A DNA stretch of 64,000 bases from Streptomyces sp. NRRL S-1022 (GTDB lineage: Bacteria; Actinomycetota; Actinomycetes; Streptomycetales; Streptomycetaceae). Both the position numbers and the translations under genes were made by a program. Below, one piece after another: positions 22,870 to 30,525 of this stretch. Within the stretch, counting starts at the first letter, position 1; each line of letters begins with the position of its first letter. The stretch is from NCBI RefSeq assembly GCF_000720135.1, contig NZ_JOIU01000024.1, positions 66,808 through 130,807 of the forward strand, read 5' to 3'. The notes under the pieces were generated by a model that was not told where the DNA came from, searched no databases, and saw only the letters and a program-made list of their open reading frames with translations.

Positions 22870-23622
22870 ATGTCCGCACAGGCAATCCCCGCACAGCCCC
22901 GCGTCGCCGTCGTCACCGGCGGTTCCCGCGGGATCGGCCGCGAGACGGTGCAGCGGCTGGCCGCCGACGGCTACGCCGTGGTGGTCGGCTACGCGGGCAA
23001 CCGCGAACGGGCCGAGGCCGCCGTCGAGGAGGTCGCCTCGGCGGGCGGCAGCGCGCTCGCCGTCCGCGCCGACGTGGCCGAGGAGCAGCAGGTCGCCGCG
23101 CTGTTCGAGGCCGCGACGGCCGAGTACGGCGGTGTCGACGTCGTCGTGCACACGGCGGGCCGGATGTACCTGGCGCCGATCGCCGAGCTCGACCTCGCGG
23201 AACTGGACGCCCTGCACCGCACCAACGTCCGTGGGACCTTCGTGGTGGCCCGGGAGGCCGCCCGGCGGCTGCGCCGGGGCGGAGCGCTGATCACGTTCTC
23301 CACGTCCGTGGTGGGCCTGGCGTTCCCGGGCTACGGCGCCTACAGCGCGAGCAAGGGCGCGGTCGAGGCGCTGACCCTGGTGCTGGCGCGCGAGCTGCGG
23401 GGCCGGGACGTCACGGTGAACGCCGTGGCCCCGGGCCCGACGGCGACCGAACTGTTCCTGGAGGGCAAGGACGAGGAGACCGTCGCCCGCCTGGCCGCCC
23501 AGCCACCGCTGGAGCGCCTCGGCACGCCGGCCGACATCGCCGAGGTGGTGGCGTTCCTCGCCTCCCCGGCCGGTCACTGGGTCAACGGCCAGGTGGTCCG
23601 CGCCAACGGCGGCATCGTCTGA
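22870..23622 (+). CDS. Short-chain dehydrogenase/reductase (classical SDR)
   Basis: A 250-aa NAD(P)-dependent oxidoreductase. The Rossmann motif TGGSRGIGRE starts at about residue 16. The catalytic Ser lies in TFSTSVVG, and the Tyr and Lys in YSASK. The FabG-like C terminus (PLERLGTPADIAEVVAFLAS ending in VRANGGIV) is present. FabG-like SDRs of this kind often reduce carbonyls of secondary metabolites or xenobiotics. A strong AGGAG precedes the ATG. The divergent regulator gene is the probable controller of this gene, but carries an apparent frameshift, so expression may be altered. Confidence 0.92.
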   Translation: MSAQAIPAQPRVAVVTGGSRGIGRETVQRLAADGYAVVVGYAGNRERAEAAVEEVASAGGSALAVRADVAEEQQVAALFEAATAEYGGVDVVVHTAGRMYLAPIAELDLAELDALHRTNVRGTFVVAREAARRLRRGGALITFSTSVVGLAFPGYGAYSASKGAVEALTLVLARELRGRDVTVNAVAPGPTATELFLEGKDEETVARLAAQPPLERLGTPADIAEVVAFLASPAGHWVNGQVVRANGGIV

Positions 23623-23756
23623 CGCCCGCGGGGCGGGCCGGACCAGCTGCTCGCGGCCGGCGGTCGCGCGGCGGGCCGGGGCCGGCCGGGACGAGCACGG
23701 TATTGACATGAACGTGCATCAACCCCGAGGCTTCGTGCGTGAAGTTGCTCGATCGG

Positions 23757-23771
23757 CGCTTGTTTCAAGCG
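23757..23771. promoter_or_regulatory. Palindromic operator candidate upstream of the GH31 gene
   Basis: CGCTTG-TTT-CAAGCG is a perfect 6-bp palindrome 64 nt before the GH31 start. Its shape resembles LacI-family sugar-regulator operators. A second, looser dyad (TTGA...TCAA, 23703-23722) that includes a TTGACA hexamer lies 50 nt upstream. Confidence 0.4.
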
Positions 23772-23834
23772 TTTCCGAGCAGTGCAGCCGCAAGAACAGT
23801 CAGTCCGCGAAGGTGCGAGGGGAGCTGTTCCGCC

Positions 23835-26480
23835 GTGCGAAGACTCCGACACCGTGTGCCGTGGCCGGCCTGGATACCGCTGGGGCTGGCGAGCGTCCTG
23901 GCCGCGACGGCGCTCGCCGCCCCGGCGAGGGCCGCCGCCCCCGCGGCCGGCGCCGTACTGGACCCGGCGCACAGCAGCGTCAGCTGGCAGAGCCCGGTCT
24001 ACGCCAAGGGCACCGGCGGCGGGCCCGAGACCTGTCCCGACGCCGCCGCCGACCCCGGCGGGGCGGTCTGTGCCCGCTCCGACCTGACGGTCTCGGTGCC
24101 GGACGGCTACTGGGACGACAACCCCGAGGGCGGCATCCCGCTGTCCGTCACCTGGCAGCACCCCTCGGACGACTTCGACCTCTACGTCTACGACGACCAC
24201 GGCAAACAGGTGGCCTCCAGCGCGGGCACCGCGGACCCGGAGGCCACGGTGATCCCCCGGGCCTCGGGCACCTACCACCTGCTCGTGGTGCCGTACGACG
24301 TGCACGACAACTCCTTCGCCGGCACCGCCTACCTGCCCGCGACCACGGACGCGGGCGACCTCACGTCGTTCTCCGGCGGCGGGGGCAGCTACACCGTCGC
24401 CGCCGGACAACTGACCGCACGGGCCGACTTCCTGACGGGTGGCCGGCTCAGGCTCCAGGCCGACCCGTCCGGCGCGCTGAGCGATCCGGCCGGCACCGCC
24501 ATCGTGCGCGAGCAGCCCGCGCTCCAGCGGCACACCTCGTCCTTCGACGCCGGGGACTACTACGGCGTCCGCTCGCCCGAGGCCGTGCTGCGGGTGTACA
24601 AGAAGCCGCTGCGGTTCGGCCTGTACCGGCCCGACAACCGCACCCGGATCTGGCAGGAGGACAAGCCGCTGCGCTGGTCGACCGGCGGGATGCGGCAGAG
24701 TCTGGCGCGGGGCGCGGACGAGCAGTTCTTCGGCGGCGGCGAGCAGAACGGCAGCTTCTCGCACCGCGGCCGGACCATGTACGTGGCCAACAGCTTCGAC
24801 TGGAACGAGGGCGGCTACAACAACTCGCAGCCGTTCTACCTCTCCAGCGCTGGCTACGGCGTCTTCCGCAACACCTTCGCGCCGGGCGTGTACACCTTCG
24901 GTTCGCCGGTGACGACCGGCCAGCAGGAACGGCGCCTGGACGCCTACTACTTCCTCGGTGACGCCAAGCAAGTGATCGGCAAGTACACGGCCTTGGTCGG
25001 CAGGCCCTTCATGCCGCCGGTGTACGGCCTCGAACCGGGCGACTCCGACTGCTACCTGCACAACGCCAACCGGGGCGAGCGGCACACCCTGGACGCGCTG
25101 AAGATCGCCGACGGCTACACCGAGCACCGGATGCCGCTCGGCTGGATGCTGGTCAACGACGGGTACGGCTGCGGGTACGAGAACCTGGAGCAGACCGCCG
25201 GGGGCCTCCAGGACCACCACGCCCAGCTCGGCCTGTGGACCCAGGACGGCATCGACAAGCTCGCCGGCCAGGTCAAGGCCGGTCAGCGGGTGGCCAAGCT
25301 GGACGTGGCCTGGGTCGGCAACGGCTACAAGTTCGCGCTGGACGCCTGCGACGCCGCCAAGAAGGGCATCGAGGACAACAGCGACGCCCGCGGTTTCGTC
25401 TGGCTGCCGGTGTCCTGGGCGGGGGCCCAGCGCTGCGGGGTGCTGTGGAGCGGCGACCAGAAGCTGTCCTGGGACTACATCCGCTGGCAGATCCCGACGT
25501 ACGCCGGGGCGACGATGTCCGGCATCGCCTACAACACCGGTGACATCGGCAGCATTTACCGCCACGACGCCGAGATGTACACCCGCGACCTCCAGTGGAA
25601 GGCGTTCCTGCCGGCCGTGATGACGATGGACGGCTGGGCCGGCGACCTCACCACGGGCAAGCCCGCCGACCAGCAGCCGTGGCGGGACGGCGAGCCGTAC
25701 ACCTCGGTCAACCGCACGTACCTCCAGCTGAAGGAGCGGCTGCTGCCCTACATGTACACGCTGTCCGCGCAGGCCGCGAGGACGGGTGTGGGCGCGGTGC
25801 GCCCGCTGTGGCTGGAGTACCCGGACGATCCGGACACCCTGGGCGCGCAGGCGAAGTACGAGTTCCTGTCCGGCCCGGACTTCCTCGTCGCCCCGGTCTA
25901 CCAGGACTCTGACACCCGTGACGGCATCTATCTGCCGAAGGGCACCTGGACCGACTACTGGACCGGCCGCACCTATCGGGGCCCGGCCACACTGAACGGC
26001 TACCACGCCCCGCTGGACACCCTCCCGCTGTTCGTGCGCGAGGGTGCGATCGTGCCCATGTGGCCGAAGGGCACCACGAGTTGGCAGACCCGTGACCGGC
26101 ACGAACTGGACTGGGACCTGTACCCGGCCGCGCACGGCACCGGTCGCTACACGCTGTACGAGGACGACGGCGTGACCCGTGACTTCGCCGAGGGCGCGGC
26201 GGCCACGCAGCGGGTGTCGGTGCGGGCCGGCGCCCGGGGTACGACCGTGACGGTCGGCGCGAGCAGGGGCGACTACGCGGGCAAGCCGGCCACCCGGACG
26301 TACCGGTTCACCGTGCACGGCGGCACCGCCCCCGCGCGGGTCCTGCTCGACGGGCGCCGGCTGCCGGACAGCGCGTGGTCGTACGACGCAGGCACCCATG
26401 TCACCACCGTCAGCACGCCGGGCCTGCCGCTCGACCGCGGGTTCACCCTGCGGCTGGCCGGCCCGAGGGCCGCAAGGTAA
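23835..26480 (+). CDS. Secreted GH31-family glycoside hydrolase with N-terminal PPC-like domain
   Basis: An 881-aa exported enzyme. The signal peptide covers about residues 1-34 (WIPLGLASVLAATALAAPARA). Residues about 75-165 look like a PPC/jelly-roll domain (WQHPSDDFDLYVYDDHG, GTYHLLVVPYDVHD), unusual in front of GH31. The GH31 barrel follows: GGGEQNGSFSHRG substrate loop, VAKLDVAWVGNG holding the likely nucleophile Asp, and GVLWSGDQKLSWDYIR holding the acid/base Asp. The C-terminal beta domains include LPLFVREGAIVP. Alpha-glucosidase or a related transglycosylase activity is likely. The GTG at 23835 is chosen because the signal peptide starts there and GGGGAG lies upstream. Confidence 0.9.
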   Translation: MRRLRHRVPWPAWIPLGLASVLAATALAAPARAAAPAAGAVLDPAHSSVSWQSPVYAKGTGGGPETCPDAAADPGGAVCARSDLTVSVPDGYWDDNPEGGIPLSVTWQHPSDDFDLYVYDDHGKQVASSAGTADPEATVIPRASGTYHLLVVPYDVHDNSFAGTAYLPATTDAGDLTSFSGGGGSYTVAAGQLTARADFLTGGRLRLQADPSGALSDPAGTAIVREQPALQRHTSSFDAGDYYGVRSPEAVLRVYKKPLRFGLYRPDNRTRIWQEDKPLRWSTGGMRQSLARGADEQFFGGGEQNGSFSHRGRTMYVANSFDWNEGGYNNSQPFYLSSAGYGVFRNTFAPGVYTFGSPVTTGQQERRLDAYYFLGDAKQVIGKYTALVGRPFMPPVYGLEPGDSDCYLHNANRGERHTLDALKIADGYTEHRMPLGWMLVNDGYGCGYENLEQTAGGLQDHHAQLGLWTQDGIDKLAGQVKAGQRVAKLDVAWVGNGYKFALDACDAAKKGIEDNSDARGFVWLPVSWAGAQRCGVLWSGDQKLSWDYIRWQIPTYAGATMSGIAYNTGDIGSIYRHDAEMYTRDLQWKAFLPAVMTMDGWAGDLTTGKPADQQPWRDGEPYTSVNRTYLQLKERLLPYMYTLSAQAARTGVGAVRPLWLEYPDDPDTLGAQAKYEFLSGPDFLVAPVYQDSDTRDGIYLPKGTWTDYWTGRTYRGPATLNGYHAPLDTLPLFVREGAIVPMWPKGTTSWQTRDRHELDWDLYPAAHGTGRYTLYEDDGVTRDFAEGAAATQRVSVRAGARGTTVTVGASRGDYAGKPATRTYRFTVHGGTAPARVLLDGRRLPDSAWSYDAGTHVTTVSTPGLPLDRGFTLRLAGPRAAR

Positions 26481-26490
26481 AGGAATCGCA

Positions 26491-26524
26491 TGGTCTAGTC
26501 CAAAGTGAGCTTTGGTCTAGTCCA
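26491..26524. promoter_or_regulatory. Twin DasR/chitinase-type boxes upstream of the chitinase gene
   Basis: TGGTCTAGTCCA occurs twice as a direct repeat, at 26491-26502 and 26513-26524, with a 10-bp spacer. Each copy is a near-palindrome differing by one base from TGGTCTAGACCA, the core of the DasR-responsive element and of the direct repeats known in Streptomyces chitinase promoters. N-acetylglucosamine/chitin-dependent control of the gene that follows is expected. Confidence 0.8.
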
Positions 26525-26599
26525 ACTTATTGACGTGACCGCAACAGTCCCGGAGGGTGGGGCTCCCCGCTCTGGGGTCCCCACCCTCTGGAGGCACAC

Positions 26600-27814
26600 G
26601 TGAGACGTCTTCGGGCATGTCTGGGCGCGGCGGCGGCCGTCACCCTCGCCGCCGCCGGCAGCACCGCGCTGGTCGCGGGCAACGCCTCGGGCGCGGCCGG
26701 TGCGCTCAGCAACCGCTGGTACGCCGCCGCCCCTTATCTGATGCCGCTGGACAACGACCCGCCGGACCCGGCCGCCATCATGGACGCCACCGGTCTGAAG
26801 GCGTTCCAGCTGGCGTTCGTCCTGGCCCCCAACGGCGGCGGCTGCACGCCGACCTGGGGCGGCACGGCGCCGGTCGCCTCGGACACCGCCGTCCAGTCGG
26901 TGATCGGCACCATCCGCGCCAAGGGCGGCGACGTCTCCGTCTCCATCGGCGGCTACGGCGGCACCAAGCTCGGCCAGGCCTGCGCCGACCCCGCGTCCAC
27001 GGCGGCGGCCTACCAGCAGGTCATCACCAAGTACGGCCTGCACGCCATCGACTTCGACCTGGAGGAGCCGGAGTACGAGAACAGCGCGGCGATCCACAAC
27101 GAGATCGGCGCCGCCAAGATCCTCCAGCAGAACAACCCGGGGCTGTACGTCTCCGTGACCACGGCCGGCACGGCGGACGGCACCGGCTGGTTCGGCAAGC
27201 AGATGCTGCTGGAGGCCAAGTCGCAGGGCTTCACCCCGAACAACTTCTCCATCATGCCGTTCGACGGCGGCTTCAACGGCGCGGCGAGCCAGACCGGCGC
27301 GCTCACCAACTTCAACTCCGTCCTCCAGTCCACGTTCGGCTGGGACCAGGCGACCGCATACGCCCACGAGGGCTTCTCCGGCATGAACGGCCGCAGCGAC
27401 ACCGGCGAGTACTTCACGCAGGCCGACTTCCGGACCGTGCTGGACTACGCCACGAGCCACCACATGGACCGGTTCACCTTCTGGTCGCTGAACCGCGACC
27501 GGCAGTGCACGCCGGCCGACAACGGCGGCCGTACGTCCGGCACCTGTTCGAGCGTGGCCCAGAGCGCGTGGGACTTCGCCAAGTACTCGGTGACGTTCGC
27601 CGGGGCCACCCCGCCGAGCACGACCCCCACCCCCACCCCCACGCCCACGCCCACGCCGGCCTCCTGCAAGCCGGCCTGGAGCGCGAGCGCGGTGTACACC
27701 CAGGGCAACGAGGTCTCGTACGACAAGCACAACTGGAAGGCGAAGTGGTGGACCCAGAACGAGGCGCCCGGCGCCTCGCAGTGGGGTCCCTGGCAGGACG
27801 AGGGTGCCTGCTGA
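26600..27814 (+). CDS. Secreted GH18 chitinase with C-terminal CBM5/12
   Basis: A 404-aa exported chitinase. The signal peptide covers about residues 1-33. The GH18 catalytic domain spans about 38-335: SIGGYGG on beta3, then AIDFDLEEPE on beta4, where Glu155 is the expected acid; the first position of the DxxDxDxE motif is His148 rather than Asp. A (PT)n linker at about 339-353 leads to a CBM5/12 chitin-binding domain with the aromatic core (WSASAVYTQGNEVSYDKHNWKAKWW). The GTG start has GGAGG 5 nt upstream. Twin DasR-like boxes sit 76-109 nt upstream. It acts outside the cell on chitin. Confidence 0.92.
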   Translation: MRRLRACLGAAAAVTLAAAGSTALVAGNASGAAGALSNRWYAAAPYLMPLDNDPPDPAAIMDATGLKAFQLAFVLAPNGGGCTPTWGGTAPVASDTAVQSVIGTIRAKGGDVSVSIGGYGGTKLGQACADPASTAAAYQQVITKYGLHAIDFDLEEPEYENSAAIHNEIGAAKILQQNNPGLYVSVTTAGTADGTGWFGKQMLLEAKSQGFTPNNFSIMPFDGGFNGAASQTGALTNFNSVLQSTFGWDQATAYAHEGFSGMNGRSDTGEYFTQADFRTVLDYATSHHMDRFTFWSLNRDRQCTPADNGGRTSGTCSSVAQSAWDFAKYSVTFAGATPPSTTPTPTPTPTPTPASCKPAWSASAVYTQGNEVSYDKHNWKAKWWTQNEAPGASQWGPWQDEGAC

Positions 27815-27827
27815 CACGGTCGCCCTC

Positions 27828-27856
27828 TTGACGTGTCTGGTTCAGACCTTTAGCTT
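27828..27856 (+). promoter_or_regulatory. Promoter of the PL7 lyase gene with an operator dyad in the spacer
   Basis: TTGACG (27828-27833), 17-nt spacer, TAGCTT (27851-27856). The spacer contains GTCTG-GTT-CAGAC (27835-27847), a perfect 5-bp palindrome that partly resembles the chitinase-type TGGTCTAGACC box. A repressor bound there would block RNA polymerase directly. Confidence 0.6.
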
Positions 27857-27876
27857 CACGGGTCATCGGCGACCAA

Positions 27877-27911
27877 GGATGCGTTCAGCGTTCAGCGTGC
27901 TGAACGCATCC
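27877..27911. repeat. Perfect 13-bp inverted repeat in the PL7 leader
   Basis: GGATGCGTTCAGC and GCTGAACGCATCC flank a 9-nt loop that itself repeats GTTCAGC. It lies downstream of the promoter and 25 nt before the start codon, so it would be transcribed into the 5' leader as a strong hairpin, or act as a DNA operator. Confidence 0.7.
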
Positions 27912-27935
27912 CGGTCCGACGGAAGGACCCCCCAC

Positions 27936-28712
27936 ATGACCCGGTCACGGCTTCTCACGGCGGCGGCCACGGCGGCCCTCGCCGTCGCCCTCACCGCACT
28001 CGGCACCGGCGGCGCGGACGCGGCGGACCCGCGTGTCGCGCCCGGCGGCAACTTCGACCTGTCCGTCTGGCAGCTCCAGGAACCCGTCGGCTCCCCCGGC
28101 AAGCCCACCACCATCCCCTCCTCCCGGCTCCAGGGCCCGAACGGCTACCAGGACGCGTACTTCTACACCGACACCCGCGACGGCGCGATGACCTTCTGGG
28201 CGCCCGAGAAGGGCGTCACGACACCGAACTCCCACTACGCCCGCTCCGAGCTGCGCGAGACGAACCGCGACGGCTCCCCCGCCGACTGGGCGCTCGCCGG
28301 CAGCCACCGGATGAGCGCGACCCTGCGGGTGGTGTCCGTGACCAGGAACGTGTGCGTCGGCCAGATCCACCTCGGCTCCGGCGGCTCCTCCACCAAGCCG
28401 CTGGTCGAGCTGTACTACCACGCGAACGGGGACATCGTCCTCGGCACCGAGGACTCGCCGTCCGGCGGCCAGACCCAGCACCCCGTCGGGCATGTCTCCC
28501 TCGGCAGAACCTGGAGCTACACCATCGCCGTCACCGGCGGGAACACCGTCGAGCTGACCGTGAACGGCACCACCAGCCGGTACGCCGTCCCGTCCGCCTT
28601 CAAGCCGTACAGGCAGTACTTCAAGGCCGGCTCCTACAACCAGTCCTCCTCCGACAGCACCACCGACGGCGCCCGCGTGGCGTTCTACGGGCTGACCGTC
28701 TCCCACGGCTGA
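27936..28712 (+). CDS. Secreted alginate lyase, polysaccharide lyase family 7
   Basis: A 258-aa exported lyase. The signal peptide covers about residues 1-30. All three PL7 signature regions are present: YARSELRE (residues 101-108), QIH (143-145) and YFKAGSYNQ (228-236). The Arg, Gln, His and Tyr of these motifs form the beta-elimination site. QIH rather than QVH is generally linked to activity on polyguluronate or mixed MG blocks. The length fits a single-domain PL7 enzyme with no binding module. Its own promoter and a leader hairpin precede it. Confidence 0.93.
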   Translation: MTRSRLLTAAATAALAVALTALGTGGADAADPRVAPGGNFDLSVWQLQEPVGSPGKPTTIPSSRLQGPNGYQDAYFYTDTRDGAMTFWAPEKGVTTPNSHYARSELRETNRDGSPADWALAGSHRMSATLRVVSVTRNVCVGQIHLGSGGSSTKPLVELYYHANGDIVLGTEDSPSGGQTQHPVGHVSLGRTWSYTIAVTGGNTVELTVNGTTSRYAVPSAFKPYRQYFKAGSYNQSSSDSTTDGARVAFYGLTVSHG

Positions 28713-28807
28713 CAAAACGGCCCTACCTGCGCGACTGGTGCAAACGGCGGGACGGCCGTAGCGTCGGGTGCACGCGGTCGGACACAGTACGACGGGTGGG
28801 AGCGACC

Positions 28808-29269
28808 ATGCGCGGATCAGTGGTGGGAACGGCGGCCCTCGTGGCGGGAGCCCTGCTCACAGCGGCCATGACCACGGCCACGGCCAGTCCGCCGAGTACC
28901 GGTACCGCGCCCCCCGCCCACGCCGGCGGTGCGCAGCCGGTGCTGGTCGACTGCTTCTGGCACCGCACCGTCCGGCCCGGCGACTTCATCCTGGCCTGCG
29001 GTGACGGCAACAGCCGGCTGACCGGACTCCACTGGTCGCAGTGGAGTCCGGACCACGCGACCGCCGAGGGCGTCAACATGGTCAACGACTGCAAGCCGTA
29101 CTGCGCGGCCGGCAGCTTCCGCGCGTACCCGGTGACCGTCCGGCTCGACGACACCCGGCCCTGGAAGAAGCAGCCGGGCGTCCAGCACTACACCCGGATG
29201 AGCCTGACCTACCAGAAGGACCGTCCGGAGGGCTTCCAGCAGGTCATGACGCTTCCGCTCTGGGACTGA
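28808..29269 (+). CDS. Small secreted protein of unknown function
   Basis: A 153-aa protein not recognised as a known enzyme. Residues 1-27 form a clear signal peptide (VVGTAALVAGALLTAAMTTATAS). The mature part is short and has four cysteines (DCFWH, ILACGDG, DCKPYCAAG), which suggests disulphide bonding outside the cell. The segment GDGNSRLTGLHWSQWS is the best conserved-looking stretch. Many actinomycete small secreted proteins have this layout. A TAGCGT -10-like element lies about 45 nt upstream, so it may be transcribed on its own. Confidence 0.75.
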   Translation: MRGSVVGTAALVAGALLTAAMTTATASPPSTGTAPPAHAGGAQPVLVDCFWHRTVRPGDFILACGDGNSRLTGLHWSQWSPDHATAEGVNMVNDCKPYCAAGSFRAYPVTVRLDDTRPWKKQPGVQHYTRMSLTYQKDRPEGFQQVMTLPLWD

Positions 29270-29445
29270 CGGCTGGGGCCGGCGGTCCCGGACCGGGTGT
29301 CACCCGGGCGCGTCCGGTGGGGCGCGCGGCGGTGGGCCGCGCGGGCGATCCCGCGGCCCGGCTCCCGCCACCGGTGACCCGTCGCCCGTCATGTTGGTGT
29401 GGCCCCGCACGCCGGCGCCTCGCGCGCCGACCGAAAAGAGGTCAC

Positions 29446-30426
29446 ATGCCCCGACTCCCCCGGCTGACCGGTGCCGCCACGGCCGCACTCGCGCTCGGCC
29501 TCCTCGCCGCCGCGCCCGCCGCCGGCCACGAGCCGCTCGTCACGGACGCGCGCGTCCTCGCCCACTTCGACCTGGCCGCCGGGCAGACACCCGAGAACAT
29601 CGCGCTCGACCGCGACGGCTCCGCCGACCTGACCTTCGCCTTCGCCCGGCAGATCGCCCATGTCACCCCGGAGGGCCGCACCCAGGTCCGCGCGACCCTG
29701 CCCGCCGTGGCGCACCCGGCCACCCCGCTCGTGCACAGAGCCGCCGTCACCGGCATCGCCCGCGCCCAGGACGGCACGCTGTACGTCGGCTACGCCACCG
29801 GCACCGACGCGACCGGCATCTGGCGCCTCTCCCCCGACGGCGGCGCACCGCAGCGGATCGCCGCGCTGCCGGCCGACGGACTGCCCAACGGGCTGGCCCT
29901 CGACGAGCGGCGGGGCGTGCTCTACGCGGCCGACTCGGTGCGCGGCACGATCTGGCGCGTCCCGCAGGAAGGCGGCACGGCCACGGCGTGGGCGACGGGC
30001 CGGGCACTCGCCCCGCTCCCGGCGCCGGCCGCGCGCGGCTTCGGCGCCGACGGCATCAAGGTCCGCCGGGACTCCGTGTGGGTGTCCAACAGCGACCGGG
30101 GCACGCTGCTGCGCATCCCGGTCGGCCCGGACGGCTCAGCCGGTCCCGTCGAGACCCGGGCCGACGCGCTCCCGGGCATCGACGACTTCTGCTTCCCCGG
30201 GCAGGGCAGGAGCGTGCTCGCCGCGCTCGACTCCGCCGGCAAGGTCGTCCTGATCCGGCCGGACGGCACCGTCACGGACGTGCTCACCGCCCGGGACGGC
30301 CTGTCCGACCCGACCTCCGTGGCCGTCCGCGGCCGGACCGTCTACGTGCCGAACTCCGCGCTCACCACCCGGCGGGACCCCAACCTCCTCCTCTCCCGCC
30401 TGCGCCACCTCATCGGCCGGGGATAG
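29446..30426 (+). CDS. Secreted SMP-30/gluconolactonase-like beta-propeller
   Basis: A 326-aa exported protein. The signal peptide covers about residues 1-26 (AALALGLLAAAPAAGHE). The rest is a six-bladed-type propeller with repeated strands of the LRE/SMP-30 kind (PENIALDRDGSADL, GIARAQDGTLYVGYATG, GLPNGLALDERRGVLYAADSVRGTIWRV, SVWVSNSDRGTLLRIPV). The Asn/Asp residues that bind the metal in lactonases (PNGLALD, WVSNSD) are present, so lactonase activity is possible; several homologues are only sugar- or ligand-binding. RBS AGAGG is close to the ATG. Confidence 0.8.
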   Translation: MPRLPRLTGAATAALALGLLAAAPAAGHEPLVTDARVLAHFDLAAGQTPENIALDRDGSADLTFAFARQIAHVTPEGRTQVRATLPAVAHPATPLVHRAAVTGIARAQDGTLYVGYATGTDATGIWRLSPDGGAPQRIAALPADGLPNGLALDERRGVLYAADSVRGTIWRVPQEGGTATAWATGRALAPLPAPAARGFGADGIKVRRDSVWVSNSDRGTLLRIPVGPDGSAGPVETRADALPGIDDFCFPGQGRSVLAALDSAGKVVLIRPDGTVTDVLTARDGLSDPTSVAVRGRTVYVPNSALTTRRDPNLLLSRLRHLIGRG

Positions 30427-30484
30427 CCGGGGTCAGCCCGGGACAGCCGGGGGCAGGAGGAGACCGGTCCGGGCACCCGGGCCG

Positions 30485-30520
30485 GCCCCGGCCGCGACCC
30501 GTGCGAGGGGCGGCCGGGGC
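30485..30520. terminator. Hairpin between convergent propeller and pyc genes
   Basis: GCCCCGGCCGC (30485-30495) and GCGGCCGGGGC (30510-30520) are perfect 11-bp arms with a 14-nt loop in the 99-nt gap between two convergent stops. A shared bidirectional terminator is likely. Confidence 0.65.
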
Positions 30521-30525
30521 GGCCG

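Noticed and set aside
27603..27660. CCCAC(C/G) microsatellite
   Set aside because: It encodes the Pro-Thr linker of the chitinase between catalytic and binding domains, a common feature.
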